Shown here piece after piece: positions 1 to 8,098 of a stretch of 64,000 bases of DNA. The stretch covers positions 1 to 64,000 of the forward strand of contig NZ_AUIT01000009.1 of the NCBI RefSeq assembly GCF_000423845.1. Direction: 5' to 3'. The position numbers and the translations under genes were made by a program. Within the stretch, counting starts at the first letter, position 1, and every line of letters begins with the position of its first letter. The notes under the pieces are model-generated. The model saw nothing but the letters and a program-made list of their open reading frames with translations, was not told the origin of the DNA and did no database searches. Origin of the DNA: Thermodesulfobacterium hveragerdense DSM 12571 (GTDB lineage Bacteria > Desulfobacterota > Thermodesulfobacteria > Thermodesulfobacteriales > Thermodesulfobacteriaceae).

Positions 1-196
1 TACCTAAGAAACAGGCAAGTTGTCTTTCATAGTAACCATTAGCTTTATTATCAATACTATCTCTAAGGAATATTTCTCTTTCTTTTTTCATGAGAGCGTT
101 TAAGAGGAGTGCAGCAGCCATTTTGATACCCTCTTTTGATTCAATTTTTGAGATTTCACTTAAAACTTTTTCTAAATCTAAGTCTAAGTTTTCCAT
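1..196 (-). CDS. IS256-family transposase, 5' part only (runs off the left edge)
   Basis: The reading frame starts at an ATG behind a good AGGAGG ribosome site and stays open for 65 codons to the window edge. The start is MENLDLDLEKVLSEI, followed by a stretch with EREIFL and then NKANGYYERQL. The NKANGYYER-type motif near residues 50-60 is characteristic of the N-terminus of IS256 (Mutator-type, DDE) transposases, which normally run to about 400 residues. The catalytic residues would lie outside the window, so activity cannot be judged. It adjoins a broken gene at 307-644, as expected for an insertion. Family assignment is fairly sure; whether the element is intact is unknown. Confidence 0.75.
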   Translation of the reverse strand, partial: MENLDLDLEKVLSEISKIESKEGIKMAAALLLNALMKKEREIFLRDSIDNKANGYYERQLACFLG

Positions 197-306
197 TTTA
201 CAGACCTCCTGGTTAGTTTAGTCTTTTAGGTTTTATGTTATCATTAATTTAAAAAATATTAAAAATTTTTATTATGCCTCTAAAATATTTTATTAAAAGA
301 CACAAT
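197..306. mobile_element. Probable terminal region of the IS256-type element
   Basis: This is a very AT-rich 110-base stretch between the transposase start and the stop of the broken gene at 307. By position it should hold the IS end and its terminal inverted repeat. The other end is outside the window, so neither the repeat nor a target duplication can be identified and the exact border is not resolved. Confidence 0.35.
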
Positions 307-644
307 TTATATTCTACTCCCAAGGGTCTGGCCATACTTTTCAAAAATCTTTTTATTGACATCATTTACCTCAGAAAGTGTACCTGCTTCCATAAGTAAA
401 GATACATAAACATCACTGACTGCTTTATTGGCCAACAAAGAGGCATAGGATGCAAGAGTTTCTCCTTCATCTTTAATGGTTATCTTATACGCGTTCGCAA
501 GAATCCCAATAAGTTTTTCTGTATCCTTAGCATAGATAAAATGCTTGGTCATCACATACAAAAAAAGCCGGTTATCAAAAAGAATATCAAAGAAATGTAG
601 AAAAGTTTCTTTTTTAACTGTTTAATTAATGAAAAATTGGCCAT
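307..644 (-). pseudogene. Frame-disrupted, probably truncated small membrane or sensor protein
   Basis: A good ribosome site (AAAGGAGGG) precedes an ATG at 644, which opens MANFSLIKQLKKKLFYISLI and a hydrophobic segment, but this frame hits TGA just after a run of seven T. One extra T in that run would join it to the downstream frame (about 561 to 307), giving a protein of about 112 residues with one N-terminal membrane segment and an extracytoplasmic part (SLLANKAVSDVYVSLLMEAG). The layout resembles the first membrane helix and start of the sensing domain of a chemoreceptor or histidine kinase, but no family is recognised. The 3' end abuts the IS region. It may be IS-truncated and frameshifted, or a sequencing error in a homopolymer. 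Confidence 0.5.
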
Positions 645-738
645 ACCAATCCCTCCTTTTTTATTTTTTCCATATATTTTTATATTATACATATTTCTTT
701 AAAAAATAATTCTTGATTTAAAAATTACTATAGATACT

Positions 739-2103
739 TTAAGGCAAAAAAGGAAAAATCCCAAGGATTATGGTAAAACTTAAGGTAAAAACGAGTATTA
801 ATCTTAAAGACAGAGGTGTAGAAGGTAGAGATATTTCTCCTTCATAGAAAAACATCTTTACCCCAACCCTTAGATAATAGTATGCGGAAAGGATGCTGAA
901 AAGAATAGAAATTACCGCAACCCAGGTATATCCAGACTCTATGATAGACTTAAATATAAAAAATTTAGCTACAAAACCACCAAAAGGAGGGAGTCCGGTT
1001 AAAGAAAAAAGGAAAACCAACATGGATACAGCTAAAAATAGGTTAGCCTGAGAAAGTCCTAAAAAAGCATTTATCCTTTCTCCTTGAGGAAAAGAAATAA
1101 GAGTAGCAAAGGCCCCAAGGTTCATAAAGGTATACACAAGAGCATAAAAAGAAATAGTTTTGAGTCCTGAGGTTGAGCAGGCTATAACCGCAAGTAAAAG
1201 ATAGCCTGCATGGGCTATAGAAGAATAGGCAAGAAGACGTTTAAGATTGACCTGTCTTAAGGCTAAAACATTACCTATGGCCGCGGTTAAAAGGGCTACA
1301 AAAATCAAAGGGCCTACCCATAGTTCAGGTTTTTGAGACAAGGCTTCTGTCAAAAAACTTGCCATAACCCCTATGGCAGCAACCTTAGGGCCTACAGACA
1401 TAAAAGCTGTAACCGGAGTAGGAGCGCCTTCGTAAACATCAGGAGACCACTGATGAAAAGGGGCAAGCCCAGCCTTAAAAGTAAAGGCAGAAAGGATCAA
1501 TATAATTCCTGTAAAAAGATAAAACGGATGTTGAGATATCAAAAGAAGGTTCTCAGCGATAATCTTAAAAGTTGTTCCTTCAAATATACTGTAAAAAATA
1601 GAAATCCCTAAAATCAACAAGGCTGAAAACATACTACCTAAGAGATAATACTTAAGGGAGGCCTCGTTTGCCTTAGGGTCTGTTACCACAAAACCAGCCA
1701 AAAGATAGAGACAAAGGGACATAAATTCTAAAGAAAGAAAAACACTTAAAAGTTCCTTAGAAGAAACCATAAACATCATCCCTAAGGTGCTAAGCATAAG
1801 AAGAAGGTTAAACTCATAAAAGAGTTCATACTTTATCTGGGAGTAATTCATACCCAAAAGGCTACAAATCCCTAAGTTTATTAAAAATACCAACTTTAAG
1901 GTTTGGCTAAAGGAATCAGCTACAAACATCCCTTTAAAGGCTTCTCCCTGAACCTGAAACAACGTAAGCAAAGTTAAAACAGAAAAAGCGATTACCAGCA
2001 AGGAATGAACCACCCTTTTTTTTATCCAAAGGCCTAATACAAAATAAAACAAAGTAAATCCTATAAAAAGAAGTTCAGGAAAAAGCGGAGTTAAGTTTAT
2101 CAT
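739..2103 (-). CDS. nuoN: NADH-quinone oxidoreductase (complex I) subunit N
   Basis: This 454-residue, highly hydrophobic protein is one of the antiporter-like proton-pumping subunits of complex I, sited next to NuoK in the membrane arm. The family core is visible in the middle: FKAGLAPFHQWSPDVYEGAP with its conserved Lys/His, then SVGPKVAAIGVM and LLAYSSIAHAGYLLL. A conserved glutamate occurs in the early segment SLEFMSLCLYLLAGF. Length is normal for NuoN. It starts with ATG behind AGGAGGT and is the last gene of the operon; the next gene on the left is a broken one. No clear terminator was seen downstream. Confidence 0.93.
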   Translation of the reverse strand: MINLTPLFPELLFIGFTLFYFVLGLWIKKRVVHSLLVIAFSVLTLLTLFQVQGEAFKGMFVADSFSQTLKLVFLINLGICSLLGMNYSQIKYELFYEFNLLLMLSTLGMMFMVSSKELLSVFLSLEFMSLCLYLLAGFVVTDPKANEASLKYYLLGSMFSALLILGISIFYSIFEGTTFKIIAENLLLISQHPFYLFTGIILILSAFTFKAGLAPFHQWSPDVYEGAPTPVTAFMSVGPKVAAIGVMASFLTEALSQKPELWVGPLIFVALLTAAIGNVLALRQVNLKRLLAYSSIAHAGYLLLAVIACSTSGLKTISFYALVYTFMNLGAFATLISFPQGERINAFLGLSQANLFLAVSMLVFLFSLTGLPPFGGFVAKFFIFKSIIESGYTWVAVISILFSILSAYYYLRVGVKMFFYEGEISLPSTPLSLRLILVFTLSFTIILGIFPFLP

Positions 2104-2133
2104 GGTTACCTCCTAAAACTCTTTCTAAAGGCC

Positions 2134-3600
2134 TTAGGTTAGAAAATTGATGATTTGTATCACCGAGTCCTTTAACACACCTAAAAACACCTGGGGATAA
2201 AATCCTATCATAAAAACCAAGACCACTAAAGGTATAAACATTAGCACTTCTCTTAGGTTGAGGTCATAAAGTTGGTCTTTAATCTCAGCAGGCACCTCTT
2301 TTAATACAACCCGATAATAAAGCCAAACCATATAAGCGGTTCCCAAGACAAATCCCATAGGCAAGAAGGCTCCTAAAAAAATCCAGTCTTTGAAAACACC
2401 AAGGGCTATCAAAAATTCCCCTATAAAAGAGTTAGTACCTGGAAAACCTATGGCTGCAGCAGAAAAAAGGGTATAAAAAAACACAAAAATCGGAACAACC
2501 TTTCCAAGCCCTCCATATTTACCCAGGTCTCTTGTGTGTGTTCTTTCGTAGATAACACCTATACACATAAAAAGTGCACCAGTTACTATACCGTGATTGA
2601 TCATTTGAAGGATCGCTCCTTCTATAGCTTCTTTATTTAGGGTAAAGATACCCAACGTAACAAAACCCATGTGGCTTATACTGGAATAGGCTATCAAACG
2701 TTTAAAGTCTGTTTGCATAAGGGTGACTAAGGCTCCATAAATAATCGCTATAACAGAAATTATTTGCATCATCTCTTTTAATCCAAGGGTTGCTTCTGGA
2801 CAGAAAGGAATGGTAAACCTTAAAAATCCATAAGCCCCAACTTTAAGAAGAATTCCAGCCAAAATCACTGAACCTGCGGTAGGGGCTTCTGTATGGGCAT
2901 CAGGAAGCCAGGTATGGAAGGGAAACATGGGAACCTTCACGGCAAAAGCTACAAAAAAGGCTAAAAACAGCCAGTATTGAAGGTTTACAGGCAATTGAAC
3001 TTTAGAAAGCTCTATGACATCAAAAGTCTTTCCTCCTGCATAATAAAGCACGATAATCCCTATTAACATCAACACACTACCAGCAAAGGTAAAGATTACA
3101 AACTTAACCGAGGCATAAATTCTGTTGTGACTACCCCAGATACCTATAAGCAAAAACATCGGGATAAGCATCGCTTCCCAAAAGACATAAAACAAAAACA
3201 TGTCTAACGCACAAAAAACACCTAACATGATGGTTTCCATCATCAAAAGTAAAGCATAAAACTCTTTTACCCTTTGTTTAATAGCTGTCCAGGAACACAA
3301 CACACATAAAACACTGATTAAAAGGGTTAACATAACAAAAAGTAAACTTATTCCATCTATCCCGACCTTATAGTAAGCGTTTAAGAAAGGAATCCACCAA
3401 AAGGTTTCTACAAATTGAAACTGTGGATTGGTTTTGTCAAAATTTGTCCACAAAGGAATACCAAAGACCAAGTTTAACAGGGTAGTCCCTAAGGCAATAA
3501 ACTTAGCCAAACTCTCTTTTTTAACCAGAAAGATCAAAGCAGCCCCTAACAAAGGAAAGAAAATAAGAAAAGAAAGGGTTGGAAAGCCTAATTCACCCAT
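2134..3600 (-). CDS. nuoM: NADH-quinone oxidoreductase (complex I) subunit M
   Basis: A 488-residue antiporter-like membrane subunit of complex I. The NuoM signature is clear: WEAMLIPMFLLIGIWG (proton-path Glu in TM5), KVPMFPFHTWLPDAHTEAPT (conserved Lys and His), ILLKVGAYGFLRF and RLIAYSSISHMGFVTLG. Length is typical for NuoM. It lies 30 bases upstream of nuoN and 12 bases after the NuoL-like gene, with the same orientation, so it is clearly in one operon. It should translocate one proton (or Na+) per turnover. Assignment is firm. Confidence 0.94.
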   Translation of the reverse strand: MGELGFPTLSFLIFFPLLGAALIFLVKKESLAKFIALGTTLLNLVFGIPLWTNFDKTNPQFQFVETFWWIPFLNAYYKVGIDGISLLFVMLTLLISVLCVLCSWTAIKQRVKEFYALLLMMETIMLGVFCALDMFLFYVFWEAMLIPMFLLIGIWGSHNRIYASVKFVIFTFAGSVLMLIGIIVLYYAGGKTFDVIELSKVQLPVNLQYWLFLAFFVAFAVKVPMFPFHTWLPDAHTEAPTAGSVILAGILLKVGAYGFLRFTIPFCPEATLGLKEMMQIISVIAIIYGALVTLMQTDFKRLIAYSSISHMGFVTLGIFTLNKEAIEGAILQMINHGIVTGALFMCIGVIYERTHTRDLGKYGGLGKVVPIFVFFYTLFSAAAIGFPGTNSFIGEFLIALGVFKDWIFLGAFLPMGFVLGTAYMVWLYYRVVLKEVPAEIKDQLYDLNLREVLMFIPLVVLVFMIGFYPQVFLGVLKDSVIQIINFLT

Positions 3601-3612
3601 CTACTCACCCCT

Positions 3613-5391
3613 TTAAGAAAGCATCGGTAAAACCAAAATTAACAAAAGGGTTATCAAACCTATGATCATGAGAAAGGCATAATCTGAAACCTTTCCTGTT
3701 TGGATTACTTTTATAATCTCACTTAACTTTAAAGATCCTTTGGCTAAGTTATGATAACTTTTGTCAACCCCAGAAGTATCAAATTTTTTAGAAAGCCTTG
3801 CTAAGGCTAACATACCTCTTACAAAGATTTTTTCGTAAGCCTCACCGATTATCTGGTAGTCTATCTTAGCGATCACCTTTTCTGCCAAAAACAAAAACCC
3901 AGCTGTGGCCTTGCGATAAAACCAGTCGGTATCAAGGTTTACACATCTGATTTCAGGAGGATAAAGGCCTGAAAGCATAAGTAGGGTAAAGGCTAAGGCC
4001 GAAAAAGCAAGAAGCTGTGTTTGATCGATTACATGGGCTGGGGTATAAGGGTTATAATCTACAGGATAAGGTAAGATACCATAAAGCGTTCCAGGGAAAA
4101 TACCTATAGCCACACATAGAAAAGCCGCTATTCCCATGGCTACCAACATATGAGTAGGGGCTTCCTTAGGTTTTAAGCCAGAGTCATGGCTGAAAAAGGC
4201 AAAAAAGGGAATTTTAATTCCCGAGTGATGGAATACACCAGCAGAAGCAAATAAAAGCGTCAACCATATAAATAGCATTCCTCCTTCACCAGCGGCAGAA
4301 ACTATCATAGACTTACTAACAAAACCACTGGTTAAAGGAACACCAGAAATAGAAGCTGCACCAACGATACAGAATATCGTCGTAAGAGGCATATACTTAT
4401 ATAATCCCCCCAGGTCAGTGGCATTAATCTTCCCAGTTCTATAAAGCACTGCCCCCATAGACATAAAAAGCAAGGCTTTATACAGGATATGGCAAAAGGC
4501 ATGGGCTACTGTACCGTTTAAAGAAAGTTGGGTCCCAATCCCAATACCTGTGATCATAAATCCAACCTGGTTTATAAGGCTATAGGAAAGCACTCGCCTG
4601 AGATTATTTTCGATCACGGCATAAAATATAGGAAAAGCGGTCATCAAAGCCCCTATATAGATTAAAAGCTCTGTCCCGTAAAAACCTCTTGCCAAAACAT
4701 AGACTGCTGTCTTGGTTGTAAAAGCAGAAAGGAAGACCGTTCCTGTTTCGGTAGACTCAGGATAAGCATCAGGAAGCCAGGCATGAAGGATAGGAAAGGC
4801 AGCGTTAATCCCAAAACCCAAAAAGATAAGCCAAGAAGCTAAATCTTGATAATTCAACCCGATATATTCAAACTTAAGAGAACCTGTTTGTTTAAACCAG
4901 AGTACCATACCTCCTAAAAGCAATAAACCTCCGGCTAAATGAACCAACAGATACCTCATACCTGCAGAAATAGCTTTTTTATTCCTAGCTGTAAGGATGA
5001 CCAAGGTTGAAGCTAAGGCCATAATCTCCCAGAAAACATAAAGTGTAGCTAAGTCTCCTGCGAAAACCACCCCTAAAGCTGCACCTGCATAGATAAAAGC
5101 AGATACTAAATGAAGGTTGTCTTTAACATGAAGGCTGTAGATGGCAGCTATAACCGAAATTAAAGAAAAAATATACCCAAAAGGCAAAGACAACCTGTCT
5201 ACCCTTTTTAAAACAAGCTCTAAATCAAGCACCTTAAAAACCCATGAGATACCCTCTGACAAACTAATTACATAGAAAAAAGTCAAAAGCGGTAATCCTA
5301 CTATATAAACGCTCCTAAGCCTACCTCTTAAAAAAGGGATTAACAAACTTCCAAAGATGAGGATGAGTGCAGGGGGTATGTTAATCATCAT
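3613..5391 (-). CDS. NuoL-like (MrpD-related) antiporter subunit of complex I with C-terminal arm
   Basis: A 592-residue membrane protein of the proton-conducting transporter family. Core motifs are WEIMALASTLVIL (Glu), FPILHAWLPDAYPESTETGT, FLSAFTTKTAVYVLARG and RRVLSYSLINQVGFMI. Beyond residue 450 there is an extension with LDTDWFYRK, a long stretch that could be amphipathic, and IQTGKVSDYAFLMIIG near the end; this resembles the C-terminus of NuoL, whose lateral helix braces the other antiporter subunits. The sequence also resembles MrpD. I infer that it takes the NuoL place. Its start overlaps the end of the 83-residue gene by 11 bases. Antiporter family is certain; L versus D naming is uncertain. 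Confidence 0.85.
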   Translation of the reverse strand: MMINIPPALILIFGSLLIPFLRGRLRSVYIVGLPLLTFFYVISLSEGISWVFKVLDLELVLKRVDRLSLPFGYIFSLISVIAAIYSLHVKDNLHLVSAFIYAGAALGVVFAGDLATLYVFWEIMALASTLVILTARNKKAISAGMRYLLVHLAGGLLLLGGMVLWFKQTGSLKFEYIGLNYQDLASWLIFLGFGINAAFPILHAWLPDAYPESTETGTVFLSAFTTKTAVYVLARGFYGTELLIYIGALMTAFPIFYAVIENNLRRVLSYSLINQVGFMITGIGIGTQLSLNGTVAHAFCHILYKALLFMSMGAVLYRTGKINATDLGGLYKYMPLTTIFCIVGAASISGVPLTSGFVSKSMIVSAAGEGGMLFIWLTLLFASAGVFHHSGIKIPFFAFFSHDSGLKPKEAPTHMLVAMGIAAFLCVAIGIFPGTLYGILPYPVDYNPYTPAHVIDQTQLLAFSALAFTLLMLSGLYPPEIRCVNLDTDWFYRKATAGFLFLAEKVIAKIDYQIIGEAYEKIFVRGMLALARLSKKFDTSGVDKSYHNLAKGSLKLSEIIKVIQTGKVSDYAFLMIIGLITLLLILVLPMLS

Positions 5392-5632
5392 AGTAGTCTT
5401 CCCTCCTCATTACCAGAGGCCTTAAAATGTGCTTTGCTGCTAACACCAACAACACACAGGCTACAAAACCAAAGGTTCCATAAAAAGAAGGATAACCATC
5501 AAAACCGAAATAAGCATGTTTATGGATAAAAGGGTCTATTAAAACTACCAGCACCAAAAATAGATAAAACCCTCTTAAAAACCTCTTAACGTTTTCCTGA
5601 TAATCAAAAAAACCTTTTTTTTCTTCTTGCAT
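5381..5632 (-). CDS. Small membrane protein of the complex I operon (83 aa)
   Basis: An 83-residue protein with a short charged N-terminus (MQEEKKGFFDYQENVKRFLR), two hydrophobic segments (about residues 20-37 and 52-70) and a charged C-terminus ending REDYYDD. I do not recognise a named family. It sits between two antiporter-like subunit genes and overlaps the start of the NuoL-like gene by 11 bases, which suggests translational coupling. A role as accessory subunit or assembly factor of the antiporter section is an inference from position only. Confidence 0.75.
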   Translation of the reverse strand: MQEEKKGFFDYQENVKRFLRGFYLFLVLVVLIDPFIHKHAYFGFDGYPSFYGTFGFVACVLLVLAAKHILRPLVMRREDYYDD

Positions 5633-5646
5633 AAAGGTACCCCCCT

Positions 5647-5796
5647 TTAGTGAGGCCTGTATCCCAGATAAAAGATGAAAAACAAATACAAAACAGCAAT
5701 GGTAAAAACTATGTAAAATGCCCTTTTGTATCCTGGCCAGGGGTTATGTTTTAGTATTTGTCTTTCTTGGGCTCCATTTTCCTGAGGCAAGCTCAC
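5647..5796 (-). CDS. 49-residue single-span membrane protein in the complex I operon
   Basis: A short gene starting with GTG, whose GTGA overlaps the TGA stop of the antiporter-like gene upstream; AAGGAGG lies 7 bases before the start. The product opens MSLPQENGAQERQILKHNPW, has one hydrophobic span (about residues 26-43) and ends YLGYRPH. The ribosome site, the coupled stop/start and the tight fit between neighbours support a real gene. Function is unknown; it may be a small structural subunit accompanying the extra antiporter. Confidence 0.7.
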   Translation of the reverse strand: MSLPQENGAQERQILKHNPWPGYKRAFYIVFTIAVLYLFFIFYLGYRPH

Positions 5797-7274
5797 CTAA
5801 TAACCTCCTTAGCAAGGTTTATTAAAAAGTCCGGATAAAGACCTAAAATAACGCTGATGATAGCTGTAATCAAAAGGGTAGTAGCCATAAAAGGGTTTTC
5901 TTTGACTGGATGATGGGTTTCATGCCCTTCTCCCTTATATTCCTTAAAATAAGCTCTATAAACTATGGGAAAAAAATAGCCTGCATTAAGTAAAGAACTA
6001 AAAAGAAGGACAACTAAGGTCCAAAAATTATGGGCTTCTATGGTACCAAGAAGGAGATACCATTTGGTAATAAAGCCTCCTACCATAGGGATACCTACCA
6101 TACCAAGTGCTCCTATCGTAAAAGAGGCCATGGTAATAGGTAGTTTTTTCGCTATACCGTCGAGTTGACTAACCTCAGTTTTGTGAGCACAAACATAGAT
6201 AGAGCCAGCACAAAAAAAGAGGGTTATTTTGGCAAAGGCATGGTTAGAGATATGGATAATGCTTCCGATAGTACCATGATAGGTAAGCAAAAGAGCACCG
6301 AGTAAGATGTATGAAAGTTGGCTAACGGTTGAATAGGCAAGCCTTGCTTTTAAGTTATCTCTGGTAAGGGCAATGATCGAAGCAGTGGTAATGGTAAAAG
6401 CTGCTATAAAAAGAGCCAAATCCGTGGTATAAAGAAGTTTCATCGTTTCTTGACCAAACACAAAAAATATGGTTCTTAACACGGTAAAAACCCCGGTTTT
6501 TACCACCGCTACCGCATGAAGAAGGGCAGAAACTGGAGTAGGAGCCACCATCGCCGCAGGAAGCCAACCATGTAAAGGCATCGCAGCAGCCTTGGCAAAC
6601 CCATAAAAATACATAAGAAAAAGTACACTTAAAAGTCCTCGATGAGCCTCTACTATATGGCTAGGGAAGATTCCTCCTTTTTGAAACTCAAGGGTACCTG
6701 CTAAAAGATAGGTGATGGTTATGGCTGCTACCAAAAACAGCTTAGCAGAACCTATCAAATAAATGGCATACTTTCTCGCCCCGGCTCGAGCCTCTTGTGT
6801 CTCATGATGAGCCACTAAAGGATAGGTTACAAAGGTAAGGGCTTCGTAAAATAAAAACATCGTAAAAAGGTTGGCAGAAAAGGCAACCCCTATGGTAGAA
6901 GAAAGTGCACCAGCAAAACAAGCATAAAATCGAGTTTGTTTTTGTTCGTGATGGCCCCTCATGTATCCTATAGAATAAAACGTAGTAATGATCCATAAAA
7001 ATGAGGCTCCAAGGGCAAAAAGCAGTCCCATCGCATCTACTCTAAACTTCAAAGAGATCCCAGGAAGTATAGAGAAAACTTCAAACTCTAAAATCTTTCC
7101 TGAAACTACCTCAGGGACCATCGATAAAACCAAGATAAATTTGATTATACCTGCCAAAACAGACCAGAATTCTCTTAAGTTAGGATTCCTTTCTCCGGTA
7201 GCGATGATAAAGGGTATAGCTAAAAGAGAAACCAGCACACAGAGTAAAGGTGTGATAGAGGTTTCTACTACCAT
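5793..7274 (-). CDS. Extra antiporter-like (MrpD/NuoL-family) subunit in the complex I operon
   Basis: A 493-residue membrane protein of the proton-conducting transporter family. The core is visible as FYEALTFVTYPLVAHH (Glu), AKAAAMPLHGWLPAAMVAPT, HAVAVVKTGVFTVLR (Lys) and LAYSTVSQLSYILLG. It lacks the long C-terminal arm of the 592-residue homologue downstream. With NuoM, NuoN and that homologue it makes four antiporter-like subunits in the operon, where canonical complex I has three. It lies one base after nuoK and is coupled to the 49-residue gene. Whether it is built into the complex or forms a separate Na+/H+ module cannot be told from sequence. Confidence 0.85.
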   Translation of the reverse strand: MVVETSITPLLCVLVSLLAIPFIIATGERNPNLREFWSVLAGIIKFILVLSMVPEVVSGKILEFEVFSILPGISLKFRVDAMGLLFALGASFLWIITTFYSIGYMRGHHEQKQTRFYACFAGALSSTIGVAFSANLFTMFLFYEALTFVTYPLVAHHETQEARAGARKYAIYLIGSAKLFLVAAITITYLLAGTLEFQKGGIFPSHIVEAHRGLLSVLFLMYFYGFAKAAAMPLHGWLPAAMVAPTPVSALLHAVAVVKTGVFTVLRTIFFVFGQETMKLLYTTDLALFIAAFTITTASIIALTRDNLKARLAYSTVSQLSYILLGALLLTYHGTIGSIIHISNHAFAKITLFFCAGSIYVCAHKTEVSQLDGIAKKLPITMASFTIGALGMVGIPMVGGFITKWYLLLGTIEAHNFWTLVVLLFSSLLNAGYFFPIVYRAYFKEYKGEGHETHHPVKENPFMATTLLITAIISVILGLYPDFLINLAKEVIR

Positions 7275-7275
7275 C

Positions 7276-7596
7276 TTAGTCTTCCCTCAATAAATTGAAT
7301 TCGTCTACTTTTAAGGTTGCTTTATTACGATAGGTTATAACCAAGAGAATAAGACCCACAGCTACAGCTCCAGCAGCACACCCTATGATAAAAAGCGCCA
7401 TAACCTGAGGTCTTATGTCTTGTAAATAATGGCCTAAAGCCACTAAAGAAAGATTGACTGCATTAAGCATAATCTCTATAGAAAGAAGTAACATTATCAG
7501 GTTTCTTCTGATAAGAAAACCTACCAGACCTATCCCAAAAAGACAAAAGCTTACAATAAGATACCAGCTAAGAGGAACCATTAGTCTTCCTCCCAA
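7276..7596 (-). CDS. nuoK: NADH-quinone oxidoreductase subunit K
   Basis: A 106-residue protein with three membrane segments, the normal form of NuoK. The central helices carry the two buried glutamates of the family in MLLLSIEIMLNAVNLSLVA and FIIGCAAGAVAVGLILLVI-type context. The start overlaps the end of nuoJ by 29 bases. Members of the family are thought to carry protons between the quinone-site subunit and the antiporters. It could start at an internal ATG (VPLSWYLIV), giving about 101 residues. Confidence 0.92.
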   Translation of the reverse strand: MGGRLMVPLSWYLIVSFCLFGIGLVGFLIRRNLIMLLLSIEIMLNAVNLSLVALGHYLQDIRPQVMALFIIGCAAGAVAVGLILLVITYRNKATLKVDEFNLLRED

Positions 7597-8089
7597 AAAG
7601 CATAATTCCTATCCCAATAAGGGGTACTAAAAGGATAAACCCTAACAAAATAAGAGGATAAACATAGTCGCTAAAAAGAACCAAGCCTAAGGCTTTACTG
7701 TGTCCTTCCTTTTCTATAAACTCTATGGTATAAGGACCTTGATAAAAAATCTTATAATTCAAACCACCTATTACTAAAAAAAACACCAGCAAAAGAATAG
7801 CCCAAACTCTTAACTGCCAAGACTTTAAAAACACCTCACCTTTTTCTTCCTCTTTCAGGTCTAACAGAAAGATGACAAACAAAAACATCACCAAGATCGC
7901 CCCTGCATAAACTATAATCTGTACCACCGCTAAAAATTCTGCATTAAGTAAAAGATACAACCCTCCTAAATGCACAAAGGTTAATAAAATCCAGAGCAAA
8001 CTTTTTACAGGATTTTTCTGAGTAATACCTAAAATCCCTGTCCCTAAAATCATCAAGGCAAAATAAAGAAAAAGACCTTGTAGAACCAT
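7568..8089 (-). CDS. nuoJ: NADH-quinone oxidoreductase subunit J
   Basis: A 173-residue membrane protein with the NuoJ pattern: LLNAEFLAVVQIIVYAGAIL followed by VMFLFVIFLLD, the conserved third-helix region of the family, then a hydrophilic loop and two further membrane spans. Length and position between nuoH and nuoK fit. It sits 9 bases after nuoH. NuoJ forms part of the coupling region of complex I. Confidence 0.92.
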   Translation of the reverse strand: MVLQGLFLYFALMILGTGILGITQKNPVKSLLWILLTFVHLGGLYLLLNAEFLAVVQIIVYAGAILVMFLFVIFLLDLKEEEKGEVFLKSWQLRVWAILLLVFFLVIGGLNYKIFYQGPYTIEFIEKEGHSKALGLVLFSDYVYPLILLGFILLVPLIGIGIMLFGRKTNGSS

Positions 8090-8098
8090 CCTTTTCTC

